64,000 bases of DNA, from the NCBI RefSeq assembly GCF_022414535.1, contig NZ_JADWYM010000005.1:1-64000 (forward strand), given 5' to 3'. The position numbers and the translations under genes are program-made. Positions 24,493 through 34,320 of this stretch are shown here, in pieces; the stretch's first letter is position 1; every line of letters starts with the position of its first letter. The notes beneath the pieces are model-generated. The model was not told the origin of the DNA. It saw nothing but the letters and a program-made list of their open reading frames with translations, and ran no database searches. This DNA is from Streptomyces sp. MUM 2J. GTDB lineage: Bacteria > Actinomycetota > Actinomycetes > Streptomycetales > Streptomycetaceae.

Positions 24493-25865
24493 ACGAGTGG
24501 AACCCGGCGCGCTTCGGGTCAGGTCCGATCCCTGCCGTGGCGTCCGGGCTGCCGCACGTGGGCTTCACCCCTGTCCTGAGCATGCCCCCGGTCGTGGACT
24601 CCGTCCTGGCCAACGGAGTGCGAGTGGTGGCAGCGCATCGACCGTCGAGCCCCATGGTCGAGGTGCGTGGCGCTGTTCCGATACCGTCTCTGGCCACCGA
24701 CGAGGCTGCCGCCTTGATGGTGCTGTGCGAGACGCTCCTGCGCGGGTCAGCCATCCTGGCACACGACGAGATGGAGGCACGGCTGTCCGACCACGGGGCG
24801 ACCTTGGTCGTGCAGCGCTCTGCACGTTGGCTCACCTTCTCGGGCTCGACCCCGGCAAGCGCTCTTGGCGACCTCATGTCCGTTGTCACCGAGATGTTGG
24901 TGCGCGCCGAGCACGCAGAGACGGAAGTGGCCCAGGCTCGGCTGCGTCTCGCGCGGCAGTTGTCTCTCGCCCGCGCACAGCCTCATGTGGTGGCGGAGCA
25001 GAGTCTGATCACCCACTGTTTCGGCCCTGCTGCGGCGATGCGCGACATGCCCTCAGGCGCCGACTTGACTTCCGTGACGGCCGATCAGGTACGAGCACTG
25101 CATGCACGCTGCCTGCGACCTGAAGGTGCTGTTCTCGTACTGGTCGGCGATCATGATCCGGAACGAACGGTTCGCTTCCTGGACAGCGCTCTCGGTGAGT
25201 GGCGCGGTGCTTCCGTACCCGCCACATTGCCGGCGCTGCCTTCGACGGTTCCCGGAGTGCGGTTGCAGCACCGCCCCGATTCCGTGCAGTCGCAGATCAG
25301 GCTTCTGCGCTGCACAGTGCCGCGCTCCGATGCCGCGTTCCCCGCCCTATGCCTGGCCGAAGCGGTTTTCGGCGGCTATTTCTCCTCACGTCTGGTCACC
25401 GTGCTGCGTGAGCGCGAGGGGCTGGCCTATCGAGTCAGTTCTCGGCTGCGTGACACCGCAGACCGGTTGTCTCTGCTCGTTGAAGCCGACAGCGCAACGG
25501 AGGCGACAGCTCGATCGTACGGGATTATCCTGTCGGAATTGCACCGTCTATCCGATGATCCGCCATCCATGGAGGAAATCGGCGCCGCATGCCAATATAC
25601 CGCCGGCGTGATGACGATGTCGCTTTCGTCCCAGTCTGGGATGGCATCCGCCCTTCTTACCGCCTTACTCCTAAACTTGCCCATCGACCATGCATGCACT
25701 TTCCCGCGCAGACTCTCGGATGTTTCGCAGGCGGAGGTCCGCGAGGCGGTTAACACGTTCTTCTCCCCCGATAGCTTCAGCGGGATCGTCATCGGCGATG
25801 CGCAGGTGCTGTCCGCCCCTCTAGCAGACTTGGGCGTGCAATTCGACAGTAATGCGGCGATGTAG
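24489..25865 (+). CDS. M16 peptidase-like partner lacking the zinc motif
   Basis: 458 aa with two M16 domains. The HxxEH box is absent; the equivalent helix reads AALMVLCETLLRGSA (about 75-89). The C-terminal domain keeps the substrate-pocket pair FSSRLVTVLREREGLAYRVSS (Arg and Tyr), as in MPP-alpha-type subunits. It should form a heterodimer with the catalytic subunit whose gene it overlaps (ATGA). It has a TTA codon at 25665-25667 (codon 393), a sign of bldA-dependent expression. Codon use becomes less GC-rich towards the 3' end. Confidence 0.82.
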   Translation: MNEWNPARFGSGPIPAVASGLPHVGFTPVLSMPPVVDSVLANGVRVVAAHRPSSPMVEVRGAVPIPSLATDEAAALMVLCETLLRGSAILAHDEMEARLSDHGATLVVQRSARWLTFSGSTPASALGDLMSVVTEMLVRAEHAETEVAQARLRLARQLSLARAQPHVVAEQSLITHCFGPAAAMRDMPSGADLTSVTADQVRALHARCLRPEGAVLVLVGDHDPERTVRFLDSALGEWRGASVPATLPALPSTVPGVRLQHRPDSVQSQIRLLRCTVPRSDAAFPALCLAEAVFGGYFSSRLVTVLREREGLAYRVSSRLRDTADRLSLLVEADSATEATARSYGIILSELHRLSDDPPSMEEIGAACQYTAGVMTMSLSSQSGMASALLTALLLNLPIDHACTFPRRLSDVSQAEVREAVNTFFSPDSFSGIVIGDAQVLSAPLADLGVQFDSNAAM

Positions 25866-25915
25866 CGGCGCTGCCATCAACCCCGAGCCGACTACAGAAA
25901 TATTTCGGCCATTGC

Positions 25916-25943
25916 TTGACGGACATTCCGGCCAAACTATCAA
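25916..25943 (+). promoter_or_regulatory. Candidate sigma-70-type promoter
   Basis: TTGACG (25916-25921), 16-base spacer, TATCAA (25938-25943), pointing towards the transposase-like frame at 26107. Found by eye in a locally A/T-rich stretch between 25866 and 26106 that otherwise holds no supported gene. Confidence 0.35.
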
Positions 25944-26106
25944 GTGACGAGTCAAAAAAGGTTGCCCCCTCCAAGCTTGCGACGTACTGTCGAGGCGCGG
26001 GTGACGGAAGTGCGAGGAAGCGACAAAGTTCGCATGACCATTTCGAGCACGCCGCACCTGGCTCGGAAACGATGCAGCCGTAACAACTGTACGGGGGATT
26101 CAAAGT

Positions 26107-26537
26107 ATGCCGCGCCCTCCTGCAATATCTGCCGACGAAAAGCTCAAGCTGGTGCTGAGAGTCCTGTCGGGTGAGATATCACTGGCGCAAGCTTCACGCC
26201 AGGCCAAGGTTTCCCAGCAGTCGGTCGCCAACTGGCGGAACAAGTTCATCGACGGTGGGAGAGAGGCCCTCGAGGGCGTCCTCTCTAAGAGCACAAGGCG
26301 AGAACGTGAGCTGCAGGCGGAAATCACCGAGCTCAAAACCGCGCTCGGTGAAGCGTACATTCAGTTGCGTGTCAGGAGGCGCGCCGGGGAGTACCGATCG
26401 GTCCCTTTCTCGAACTCGAAAAGATCCGACGGGAGTCCGGAATCAGCATCTCGCTCTTCTGTGACATCCTCGACATCCCACGACGCACGTATACACGGTG
26501 GAAGGCCGTTCACGCGCCTTCGGCAGTCCGTCTGAAA
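26107..26537 (+). pseudogene. Truncated IS3-like element: orfA and start of orfB
   Basis: The first frame encodes an OrfA: MPRPPAISADEKLKLVLRVL, HTH segment (SLAQASRQAKVSQQSVANWR), FIDGGREAL and a coiled coil ending KTALGEA. A GGGGGA ribosome site precedes the ATG. From about 26400 the coding sense moves to the next frame, which reads GPFLELEKIRRESGISISLF, then CDILDIPRRTYTRWK, and ends at TAG 26535-26537. This is the start of an OrfB-type transposase; the DDE domain is missing. The first frame also stays open to 26535 by chance. No inverted repeats could be assigned. Confidence 0.65.
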
Positions 26538-26603
26538 TAGCACGACCACCGGTGGGGCCACGCCGTTCTCCGTATTGACGGTCCCGGGGTCGGCCACCGG
26601 ACA

Positions 26604-27569
26604 TCACGGGTTCTGCAGCAGGCCCGAAGAGGCGAGCAGCGTCCCCGCGCACGTCTCATCGACCAAGCGGGACAGTGATCTGGCGTACTGCGCCAACTCT
26701 GGATGCCAACCACGGTAGGCGGCGAAGTCGTGTGCGTGCGTGAGGACGCGCAGCACGGCCGCCCGGCTGACCGCCGTTGTGTCGGGCAGCGTGCCGTAAC
26801 CGCCCAGCAGCGCCCGGCCCACGTGCCGGGCTGCTGCCCGTTTGGCGGTGTTCTCGGGCGCACTCGCCGTCATATCCCATTCGAGGATCTCGCCCACCAG
26901 CCAGCCCACGTCGTATCCGGCAGGGCCACGAGACACCTCTTCGCCGGTCAGCAGGCAGTCCGCTGCCCCCTCGGAGCCCAGGATCACTGATCCCAGGCTG
27001 GGCGCCCCGTGGAGAAGAACGGTGTCGGCATGTCCAGGTTCGGCGAACTCCTGACACCAGCGCAGTACCCGACGCCACCGTGCGGGACCGAGGTGTGTGT
27101 GCAGGACTCCATGGAATGCTGCAGCCCCTCGAGGCCCCTGCTCCGTGGACATCCAGCGGATCACGCGTGAGGGGGCCGGCGGACTCGATTCGGCCGCAGT
27201 GGCCAGCACGTCGGCGTGCAACCCTGCGAGGCTGCGGCCCACCGCGTGTGCCGCAGACACCAACCGCTCAAGTCCGTCTGCGCCGCCCTGCCAGCCGAAG
27301 GCCACCCGCGCGGCCGTCTCACAGCCCTGAACCCGGTAGACGAGAGACTCGTCGACCTTCTCCGCCAGCCGCAGAGCCATGCCGCGGGGAGTGTGGGCTG
27401 TGAGCGCCGCACGCTGCTCGGGGCCGGGTTCCACCATGCCGCCCAGCCGGTCCGGGCCGGGGCTGCGCACCCACAGGTAGCCGCTGTCCGTCCGGTAGAC
27501 CGCAGTCCGCTGGTAGCCGGTCTCGAACTCTTCCACGAGCCGTCGCATCCTGGAATCAGCGCTCCTCAC
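26604..27569 (-). CDS. Pseudokinase-like protein of the lanthipeptide cluster
   Basis: 321 aa from GTG 27569, or 314 from ATG 27548. The layout follows aminoglycoside-phosphotransferase-fold kinases, but the catalytic loop reads LLHGAPSLGSVIL (187-199) where HGDxxxxN is expected, so Asp and Asn are replaced by Ala and Ser. The metal-binding Asp is also lost (LLTGEE, 206-211) while the following GPAGYDVGWLVGEI is conserved. The protein should fold as a kinase without catalysis and may bind leader peptide or regulate the true kinase. It closes the long minus-strand operon, right after the decarboxylase gene. Its relation to the LxmX/SprX components of known class V clusters could not be tested. 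Confidence 0.65.
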   Translation of the reverse strand: MRSADSRMRRLVEEFETGYQRTAVYRTDSGYLWVRSPGPDRLGGMVEPGPEQRAALTAHTPRGMALRLAEKVDESLVYRVQGCETAARVAFGWQGGADGLERLVSAAHAVGRSLAGLHADVLATAAESSPPAPSRVIRWMSTEQGPRGAAAFHGVLHTHLGPARWRRVLRWCQEFAEPGHADTVLLHGAPSLGSVILGSEGAADCLLTGEEVSRGPAGYDVGWLVGEILEWDMTASAPENTAKRAAARHVGRALLGGYGTLPDTTAVSRAAVLRVLTHAHDFAAYRGWHPELAQYARSLSRLVDETCAGTLLASSGLLQNP

Positions 27570-28179
27570 GTCCGGACTGCGCGAGCATCCTCAGGCGTAG
27601 TTGCTCAGTGCGCGCCAGTACCTCCGATAGCGGAGCCGCCACGGATGCCTCCATTCGGCCCGTCGTCACACTGCGCCCGGTCGTCGGAGGTATGACGATG
27701 ACATTGGGGCGCTCCGCGAGGGCTTCGATGTGCCGCCGGTAGGCAGGTGAGTCGAGCCCGCCCGGCGGCACGGCAGGAGCGACGGCGACGGCGGCCTGTG
27801 TGCACTGCAGAGCGAGAAGGACGGGAGTGTCCGCCATCCCCAAGGCCAGCCTGCTCACGAAATGAAAGCTCGCAGGGTGTATCACCACGGTGTCAGGCCA
27901 CTGCGCGAGTTCGACGTGCAGGGCCTTCGGACGCGGCTCGTCAGGCCATACATCCACCAGGATCTCGCTGCCGCTGAAAACGGTGAGGGCCGTGCGGGTG
28001 ACGAACTGCTCCGCCGAACGTGTGACGACCGTGCGCACCTCCAGCTGCGGATAGCTTGTGCGCAGCCACTGCGACCACATCGGCATGAACATCACGCCCA
28101 GTGATCCGGTCCCGACGTAGAGCAGTTGGCGGGCGCCGAAGGCGGGCGCGGGCGCAGCACTGCCGGGTGACTCAGCCAT
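27556..28179 (-). CDS. HFCD flavoprotein, peptidyl-cysteine decarboxylase (LanD/EpiD-like)
   Basis: 207 aa. LLYVGTGSLGVMFMPMWSQW (about 19-38) is the FMN-binding strand-turn-helix of the homo-oligomeric flavin Cys decarboxylases; HPASFHFVSRLALGMADTP (about 99-117) is the active-site helix region with the conserved His and Pro-Ala-Ser. The usual PxMNxxMW motif is replaced by PAVPPGGLDSPAYRRHI. LanD enzymes decarboxylate the C-terminal Cys of a RiPP precursor to an enethiol, giving aminovinylcysteine rings. The precursor here ends in Cys, which fits. It overlaps the LLM gene by 8 bases and is cotranscribed. Confidence 0.82.
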   Translation of the reverse strand: MAESPGSAAPAPAFGARQLLYVGTGSLGVMFMPMWSQWLRTSYPQLEVRTVVTRSAEQFVTRTALTVFSGSEILVDVWPDEPRPKALHVELAQWPDTVVIHPASFHFVSRLALGMADTPVLLALQCTQAAVAVAPAVPPGGLDSPAYRRHIEALAERPNVIVIPPTTGRSVTTGRMEASVAAPLSEVLARTEQLRLRMLAQSGREER

Positions 28180-29155
28180 GAAGCCGATCCAACGCGGCGA
28201 AGATCTCTTCGAGATCCGTCATGGCGGCGCCGAGCCCCTCACTCTGGATCACTCCGGCCGGGTTGAGCGCGATCTCGTCCACTCCGGAACGACGGTAAGC
28301 GTCCAGGTCCCGCGCGATGTCGTCCGCCGAGCCGGAGACGAAGACCCCCGACTTCACCAGTGCGTCCGCTCCGGCAGCCGGATCGTCCGGCCATGCCTCG
28401 ACTCCGGCTCTGCGGAGCATGTCGGTGTAGTGGGCGGCCCCCAGGTGAGCACCGGCGCCGGCAAGGGCTGTGCGCCGGATGTCGCGACCCGGTCTGGCGA
28501 CGGCGACGTGCACCATCGTGGCCACTCGCGGCCTGGGCCTGTCTGCGTCGGTGGCGCCCTCGGTCAGGGCGGGCACCAATGTGTCGGCCAGGTAGTGAGC
28601 CGGCGTCATCCATGTGACGGCGACGTCAGCGACGGCTCCTGCCAGTCGCGCCATCCGGGGCCGCAGTACGCCGAGCCCCAGCTCCACACCTGGGTGCGAC
28701 TGAGACACCAGCCGACCCCGCACCTGATAGTGATCACCTGCGAAGTCGACGGACTCGCCGGAGAGCAGCCGCCGCATGATCGAGACGTACTCCCGCATGG
28801 CGGCGAGAGGCGCGGCGTACGAGTCCTTGCGAAGCGACCTCTGGAATTCCGGCGCGGCAGGGCCTATGCCCGCCACATAGGGCATGCCGCTCAACGCGGC
28901 CACGGACCGGGCCTGCATCGCGGCGTCGTAGGGGTGGCGCAGCGGCGCCAGGGCGACTCCGCTGCCCATGGAGATGCGTACGCCCATACCCGTCAGGGCG
29001 GCGAACACCTGATGTGTCTCCACCCGCAGGGACTGGCCGAGCCAGAGCCTGCCCGCACCGCGCTGTTGCAGCAGGCGGGCCATCGGCAGCACCTGGCCGA
29101 TGTCGGCCACCATCAGCGGGCAGACGATGCCGGTGCTGTGTTCCATTGACGTCAT
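28172..29155 (-). CDS. LLM-class F420-dependent oxidoreductase, probable dehydroalanine reductase
   Basis: 327 aa, TIM-barrel luciferase-like/F420 fold: RLWLGQSLRVETHQVFAAL (about 36-54), ISMGSGVALAPLRHPYDAAM, LGLGVLRPRMARLAGAVADV and a C-terminal segment GSADDIARDLDAYRRSGVDE. Family members use F420 or FMN. In the lexapeptide cluster an F420H2-dependent enzyme of this class (LxmJ, LanJC) reduces dehydroalanine to D-alanine, and the same role is inferred here. AGAGGACAC before the ATG is a good ribosome site. It lies between the ABC permease and the decarboxylase in one operon. Confidence 0.8.
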   Translation of the reverse strand: MTSMEHSTGIVCPLMVADIGQVLPMARLLQQRGAGRLWLGQSLRVETHQVFAALTGMGVRISMGSGVALAPLRHPYDAAMQARSVAALSGMPYVAGIGPAAPEFQRSLRKDSYAAPLAAMREYVSIMRRLLSGESVDFAGDHYQVRGRLVSQSHPGVELGLGVLRPRMARLAGAVADVAVTWMTPAHYLADTLVPALTEGATDADRPRPRVATMVHVAVARPGRDIRRTALAGAGAHLGAAHYTDMLRRAGVEAWPDDPAAGADALVKSGVFVSGSADDIARDLDAYRRSGVDEIALNPAGVIQSEGLGAAMTDLEEIFAALDRLHG

Positions 29156-29170
29156 CGTGTCCTCTGTCGG

Positions 29171-30009
29171 TCAGGAGCGATGGGCGGCGAACTCGCGGCG
29201 GGCGCTGAGCCTGCTGCCCGATTGCTGGCGAGCAGCCCTCCTCAGCAGGCTCGGGGCGATCAGCAGTGCGGCCAGAAGCCAGGCCGTCAGCGCACCAGCC
29301 GTCTGAACGTGCTGCCAGCTGTGGCCGGTTTCCGCGGCGAGTGCGCTGTCGGGGAGGAGCGCGGAACGTACTCCTCTTGCCATCCATGCGAGGGGGAAGA
29401 CTTCCCCAGCCGTCTGAAGCCATCGAGGCATCTGGTTCATCGGATAGAAGACACCCGAGATGAAAATGAGCCCGAAGACCGGAAGGGACAGCAGCGCGAC
29501 TGCTTCGCGTGAGCTGGGAAGCACTGCTCCGAGGGCGGCCCCGAGCGGGGCAAGCGCGGCGAGTCCGAGGAGCAGCACCCACAGCAGAGTCATCCAGTGG
29601 CTGACGTCGGTGGGTAACGTGGCGTCAGTCACCAGAGTGCCGCTGATGAGCAGGACCGCGACGGTGATGAGCGCCGTACCAGTGAGTGCCACGACCTTGG
29701 ACAGCAGGTACGCGGGTATCCCTCCCGGCGTGCCGCGGAGCCGCAGCAGGGTTCCATCCTCCCTGTCGTTGGCCAGTTGCTGAGGCAGCCAGGTCAGTGC
29801 CGCAAGGAAGATAACGGAGGCGATGCCGCCGCTGATGACCTGGTTGGCGGCGGGTACGTGGCTACCGGGGATGTCGCCGTCACGCCCGGACGCCACGAGA
29901 AGGAACATGAGCGGGTTCACGAGGAGCCCGGCCTGAGCACGGCGATCGCGTCGGATGTGGCGCAGTTCCATCACCCCACGGTGCAGTCCTGCCGCGATGT
30001 GACCTCGGT

Positions 30010-30013
<4 letters not shown>
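29171..30013 (-). CDS. ABC-2 type transporter permease
   Basis: 280 aa with six hydrophobic segments (about 30-42, 60-80, 105-128, 140-165, 172-195, 250-270). The motif FISGVFYPMNQMPRWLQ is the ABC2_membrane signature. It forms an exporter with the ATPase gene just upstream, joined by an ATGA overlap. A TTA codon is present at 29615-29617 (codon 133). Probably exports or gives immunity to the mature peptide. Confidence 0.88.
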
Positions 30014-30915
<902 letters not shown>

Positions 30916-31107
30916 GCGGTCGAGCCTAGGCGCGGGACTTGCCGGGGTCCTACTTCCAGCGGAATGTGGCTCATCAGGTGCACACGCGCGGTTTGGTGGC
31001 ATCCCGCTGCTGCCAACGTGTGTGCTTGTGATTCTCAACTTACCGCGTTGCTCCGTAGCTTGGCGGCCCGGCTGCCGCGACAGGCGTCACCGCGGCAGCT
31101 CGAGGAG

Positions 31108-32760
31108 TCAACCGTGCAGCCGCCGAGCGGTCCGGTGGGCCCAGAGCAAGCCCGCGACGCCGGCCAGGAGCAGCCACGCCGCGCCCTGCGGCCCGCAGGA
31201 CCCGTCCGCCGCAGCGGCGACCACTGCGGGGCCGGCGAGCGCCATCAGCGCCAGTAGCCCACGCAAGTACCAGACGGCCGTCTGGATCGGCGCGGTGTTA
31301 CCCATCGGCGTCTCGGCACCCACCAGCAGGTGAAAGGGGACCTGACCCCGGTAGGCGCCGACGAGAGCCGCTCCGACGCTCGCCGGCACCGCCGCCGGCA
31401 CCGCCGCCAGCGCAGGTGTCCACCAACCACCGACAACGCACACCGCGAGGCCGAGCCCCGTAGCAGCCGCCAGCAGCAGTCCGGGCACGACCGCGTGCCA
31501 CAGCGCCAGGGTCCCCGCGCGGTAGGGCAGCAGGGCGCTGCGGCGCATGTCGTCGCTCTCCAGTCGTGCCGGCTCGACGAACTGCGCGGCCGCGAGGTAG
31601 AGGAACCACACGGCGGCGCAGGAGGACAGCGTGGCGGTGACTCCGGTCCGGGTGGACGAGAAGGCGAGGGCGGCGGTGGACAGAGCGGACCATGCGAAGC
31701 CCCAGCCGAGCCGGCCGGGCGCTCTCACGAGGCTGAGCGCGTCCCGCCAGGGAAGTACCAGCCACGACAGGCGCGGCGACCGGACCAACGACGCGGGACG
31801 TGCCCCTCGCCGCTGTCGCACTCGCATCGCGGAACGCGCCCGCCGTAGGTCCAAGGAGAAGAGCGAGGCACCCATGCGGTCGGCGACCGTGGCGCGCAGT
31901 CGCAGGGCCTCTCCGGGAATGTCCGGGACGACCCGCACCGCCAAGCGCGCCAACACGGCGATGCTGCACGCCCAGATCAGCATGGCCAGTGGCCAGCCTG
32001 GCGCCGTGCCCAGCGCGGCCGCCGTGAGGGGCTGAGCCGCCCAGCCCCAGGGCAGCAGCCACAAGACGGTGGTGGCTGCCCACGTGGGCAGCCCACGGGT
32101 CAGGGCGATGACGGATAGCAGGCCCAGCAGGGCGACTCCGCACCAGCCGGCCTGGAAGATCACGCGCTGCTGCCGTTCCCATCGCCCTTCGTGGCGCACA
32201 ATCACAACGCTGAGCCCGGTGCCAACCAGCGCGGTACTCAGCCCGGCCCAAGCGCCCGCAGCAGTGACCGAAAGCCAGGCGGCCCCCGACACATTGGCGA
32301 TGAGGAAGCCGAGCACACCACCGGTCATCATGCCGAGAAACGCGCTGACGGTGGCCGATGACGCCAACCGCGGCAGCAGGAGCGGTCCGCGCGCCATCGG
32401 CTGCGGCAGCAGCCAGGACACCGTCGCACTGTCCACGACGACGGGGCCGCGCCACACAGCGCTGCGCACGATGAGCAGCGACGCCAGGGCAAGGACGGCG
32501 GGCAGCCACAGGGGCAGAGCCTGCAGGAGCGGTTCCGAGCGGTCGAGTCGACTCGACTGTCCCAGCCGCGCCACAGTCAGCAGGGCGGGCACACCCCACA
32601 CCCCGCCGAACAGCACGAGCAGATACGCCACGAAGGCAGCGCTCTTGCGCCGCTCCGTCCGGTACTCGCTGCGCGCGGCCCGCAGAAATCGCAGGACCTC
32701 GGCAGTGCTGTCGGGCCGCTGGACAGGCAATCGCACGTCAGAAGACGTTTCCGTGCTCAC
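31108..32760 (-). CDS. Large multi-spanning membrane protein, probable ABC exporter permease
   Basis: 550 aa with about 12 hydrophobic stretches in two groups, the break being a basic cytoplasmic loop near residues 285-335 (LDLRRARSAMRVRQRRGARP). It overlaps the preceding ATPase gene by 23 bases, so it is likely its membrane partner. Family unknown to me beyond a DUF6297-like permease type seen in Streptomyces RiPP and lantibiotic clusters (recollection). GTG start with GGGAGACGGG upstream. Probably involved in export or self-protection. Confidence 0.7.
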   Translation of the reverse strand: MSTETSSDVRLPVQRPDSTAEVLRFLRAARSEYRTERRKSAAFVAYLLVLFGGVWGVPALLTVARLGQSSRLDRSEPLLQALPLWLPAVLALASLLIVRSAVWRGPVVVDSATVSWLLPQPMARGPLLLPRLASSATVSAFLGMMTGGVLGFLIANVSGAAWLSVTAAGAWAGLSTALVGTGLSVVIVRHEGRWERQQRVIFQAGWCGVALLGLLSVIALTRGLPTWAATTVLWLLPWGWAAQPLTAAALGTAPGWPLAMLIWACSIAVLARLAVRVVPDIPGEALRLRATVADRMGASLFSLDLRRARSAMRVRQRRGARPASLVRSPRLSWLVLPWRDALSLVRAPGRLGWGFAWSALSTAALAFSSTRTGVTATLSSCAAVWFLYLAAAQFVEPARLESDDMRRSALLPYRAGTLALWHAVVPGLLLAAATGLGLAVCVVGGWWTPALAAVPAAVPASVGAALVGAYRGQVPFHLLVGAETPMGNTAPIQTAVWYLRGLLALMALAGPAVVAAAADGSCGPQGAAWLLLAGVAGLLWAHRTARRLHG

Positions 32761-33448
32761 GCCCGTCTCCCGCCGATTCGGTCTGCTGCTCGTCTGCCAG
32801 CCTCATCACACGGTCCGCGACCGCCTCGACGAGCTGGTCGTTGTGGGTGGCCATGAGGATGGCCACCCCCTGTGCCTTATGCCGGGCCAGCCGGTCCGCG
32901 AGTTCCCGCCGCGCAGCGGCGTCCAGCCGCTGTTCGGGCTCGTCGACGATGAGCAGGTCGTGCGGGCGAACGAACGCCGCGGCCAGCAGCATCTGCTGCC
33001 TCAGCCCGGAAGACAGCGCGGACGGCAGCAGATCGGCGTGGTCCGCCAGGTGGTGACTGGCCAGAACCTCAGCCACAGCGTCGCGCGCCGTCGCGCCCAG
33101 GCCATGCGCGAGCGCCACGAGCATGAGGTGCTCACGGACCGTCAGATCGGGATAGAAGGCGTCGACATCCATCACGGTGGCGACCGCCGCCCGCACGGCC
33201 GGTTCGTCGCCGTGCATCGAAGCGCCGTCGAAGAGGACGGTGCCGGAGGTGGGCCGCTCGCGCCCCGCCGCCAGACGGAGAAGTGTCGATTTGCCGGATC
33301 CGTTGCTGCCTGTGAGAGCGACGCACTGCCCCGGTGCCACAGTCAGATTCACCCCCTGCAACACCTGGGATCCATCGTAGGAACGCGTCACCTCCTGCAA
33401 TTCCAGCAGGGCTCTCATGTCCTCGTGATCAACTGCCGCTTCCGTCAT
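32738..33448 (-). CDS. ABC transporter ATP-binding protein with degenerate signature
   Basis: 236 aa. Walker A LTGSNGSGKST, Walker B LLIVDEPEQRLD and H-loop ATHNDQ are intact, but the LSGGQ signature is LSSGLRQQ. It partners the large permease with which it overlaps. The ATG at 33448 overlaps the methyltransferase stop by 20 bases; an alternative ATG at 33418 gives 226 aa. Neither has an ideal SD, so reinitiation after the methyltransferase is likely. The frame to 33556 is rejected as it lies deeper in that gene. Confidence 0.85.
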   Translation of the reverse strand: MTEAAVDHEDMRALLELQEVTRSYDGSQVLQGVNLTVAPGQCVALTGSNGSGKSTLLRLAAGRERPTSGTVLFDGASMHGDEPAVRAAVATVMDVDAFYPDLTVREHLMLVALAHGLGATARDAVAEVLASHHLADHADLLPSALSSGLRQQMLLAAAFVRPHDLLIVDEPEQRLDAAARRELADRLARHKAQGVAILMATHNDQLVEAVADRVMRLADEQQTESAGDGREHGNVF

Positions 33449-34190
33449 GGTCCTTGACATCATCGACAGCATAGACAGAGATGTGACGGACACTCGTCTC
33501 GCCATAGGGCTCTTCACGCCATCCTGCAGTCCGTCCCACGAGGCGCAATCCAGCAATCCGGGCCATGAGATCGATTTCGGAGGGCCAGGCGTAGCGGAGG
33601 ATCTCCTGTGTGGGCCGGGGCACGGTGCCGTCCAGAACGGTGTGGATGACCAAAACCAACTGCCGAGTCCGCACGACGTGGCTGCTGTCCAGCATGACCG
33701 AGCTGGGGGACAGGTAGCGGGTGCTGGTGTGCTCCCCCTGCTGCTGGTGGTACGGCATCGGGTCGAACGCTTCGATGACCACTCGGCCGCCAGGTGCCAG
33801 GTGCTCCCGCATTCGGGTCACGCACTCCACTTGCTGCTCCGCCGTATGCAGTGCGAACAATGTGTTGAGGGCGATGAAGACCACATCGTAGGTCTCCCCG
33901 GTGCTCACTTTGGTGAAGTCGGCCGCGAAGGCGCGCACGCGTGCGTCCGTGTCCCGCTCGGCGAGTTTGTCGAGCATCCGCTGGGACCCGTCGACCCCGT
34001 GCACTTCGAAGCCCCGCTGAGCGAGCGGCACTGCGAGCCGTCCGCTGCCTACACCGAACTCCAGAATCTTCCCCTCTTCTGGGCACATCCGGGCGAGGAA
34101 GTCGACAGCGTCCTTGATGTCCGGTGAGGACGCCGGGTACATCAGATCGTAGACATCGGCCAGGCTGTCATAGGTTTGCGTCGAGTCCAT
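33429..34190 (-). CDS. SAM-dependent methyltransferase
   Basis: 253 aa. Class I motif ILEFGVGSGRLAVPL, acidic post-I residue in FEVHGVDGS and motif GETYDVVFIALNTLFAL. In class V clusters such as lexapeptide (LxmM) a methyltransferase dimethylates the N-terminal amine of the released peptide; the same is proposed here. It is the first gene of the 7.6-kb minus-strand operon reaching to 26604. ATG at 34190 (MDSTQTYDSLADVYD) has GGGAG upstream; the frame stays open to 34259. Confidence 0.85.
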   Translation of the reverse strand: MDSTQTYDSLADVYDLMYPASSPDIKDAVDFLARMCPEEGKILEFGVGSGRLAVPLAQRGFEVHGVDGSQRMLDKLAERDTDARVRAFAADFTKVSTGETYDVVFIALNTLFALHTAEQQVECVTRMREHLAPGGRVVIEAFDPMPYHQQQGEHTSTRYLSPSSVMLDSSHVVRTRQLVLVIHTVLDGTVPRPTQEILRYAWPSEIDLMARIAGLRLVGRTAGWREEPYGETSVRHISVYAVDDVKDHDGSGS

Positions 34191-34320
34191 AGCGTCCACT
34201 CCCGCAGGGCAAGCAGCGATCATTTTCATCTGTCTCCCGTCTGAGCCGCCTGCGTGCAATGACTCAGGGGAGCCTCAGTTGACCACAAAGTCACCCTGGG
34301 CCCGACACCCAAGTTATGTG

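Noticed and set aside
26034..26174. Cysteine-rich 46-codon frame as a second precursor peptide
   Set aside because: No ribosome site, overlaps the transposase orfA in another frame, and the residue pattern is basic rather than core-like.
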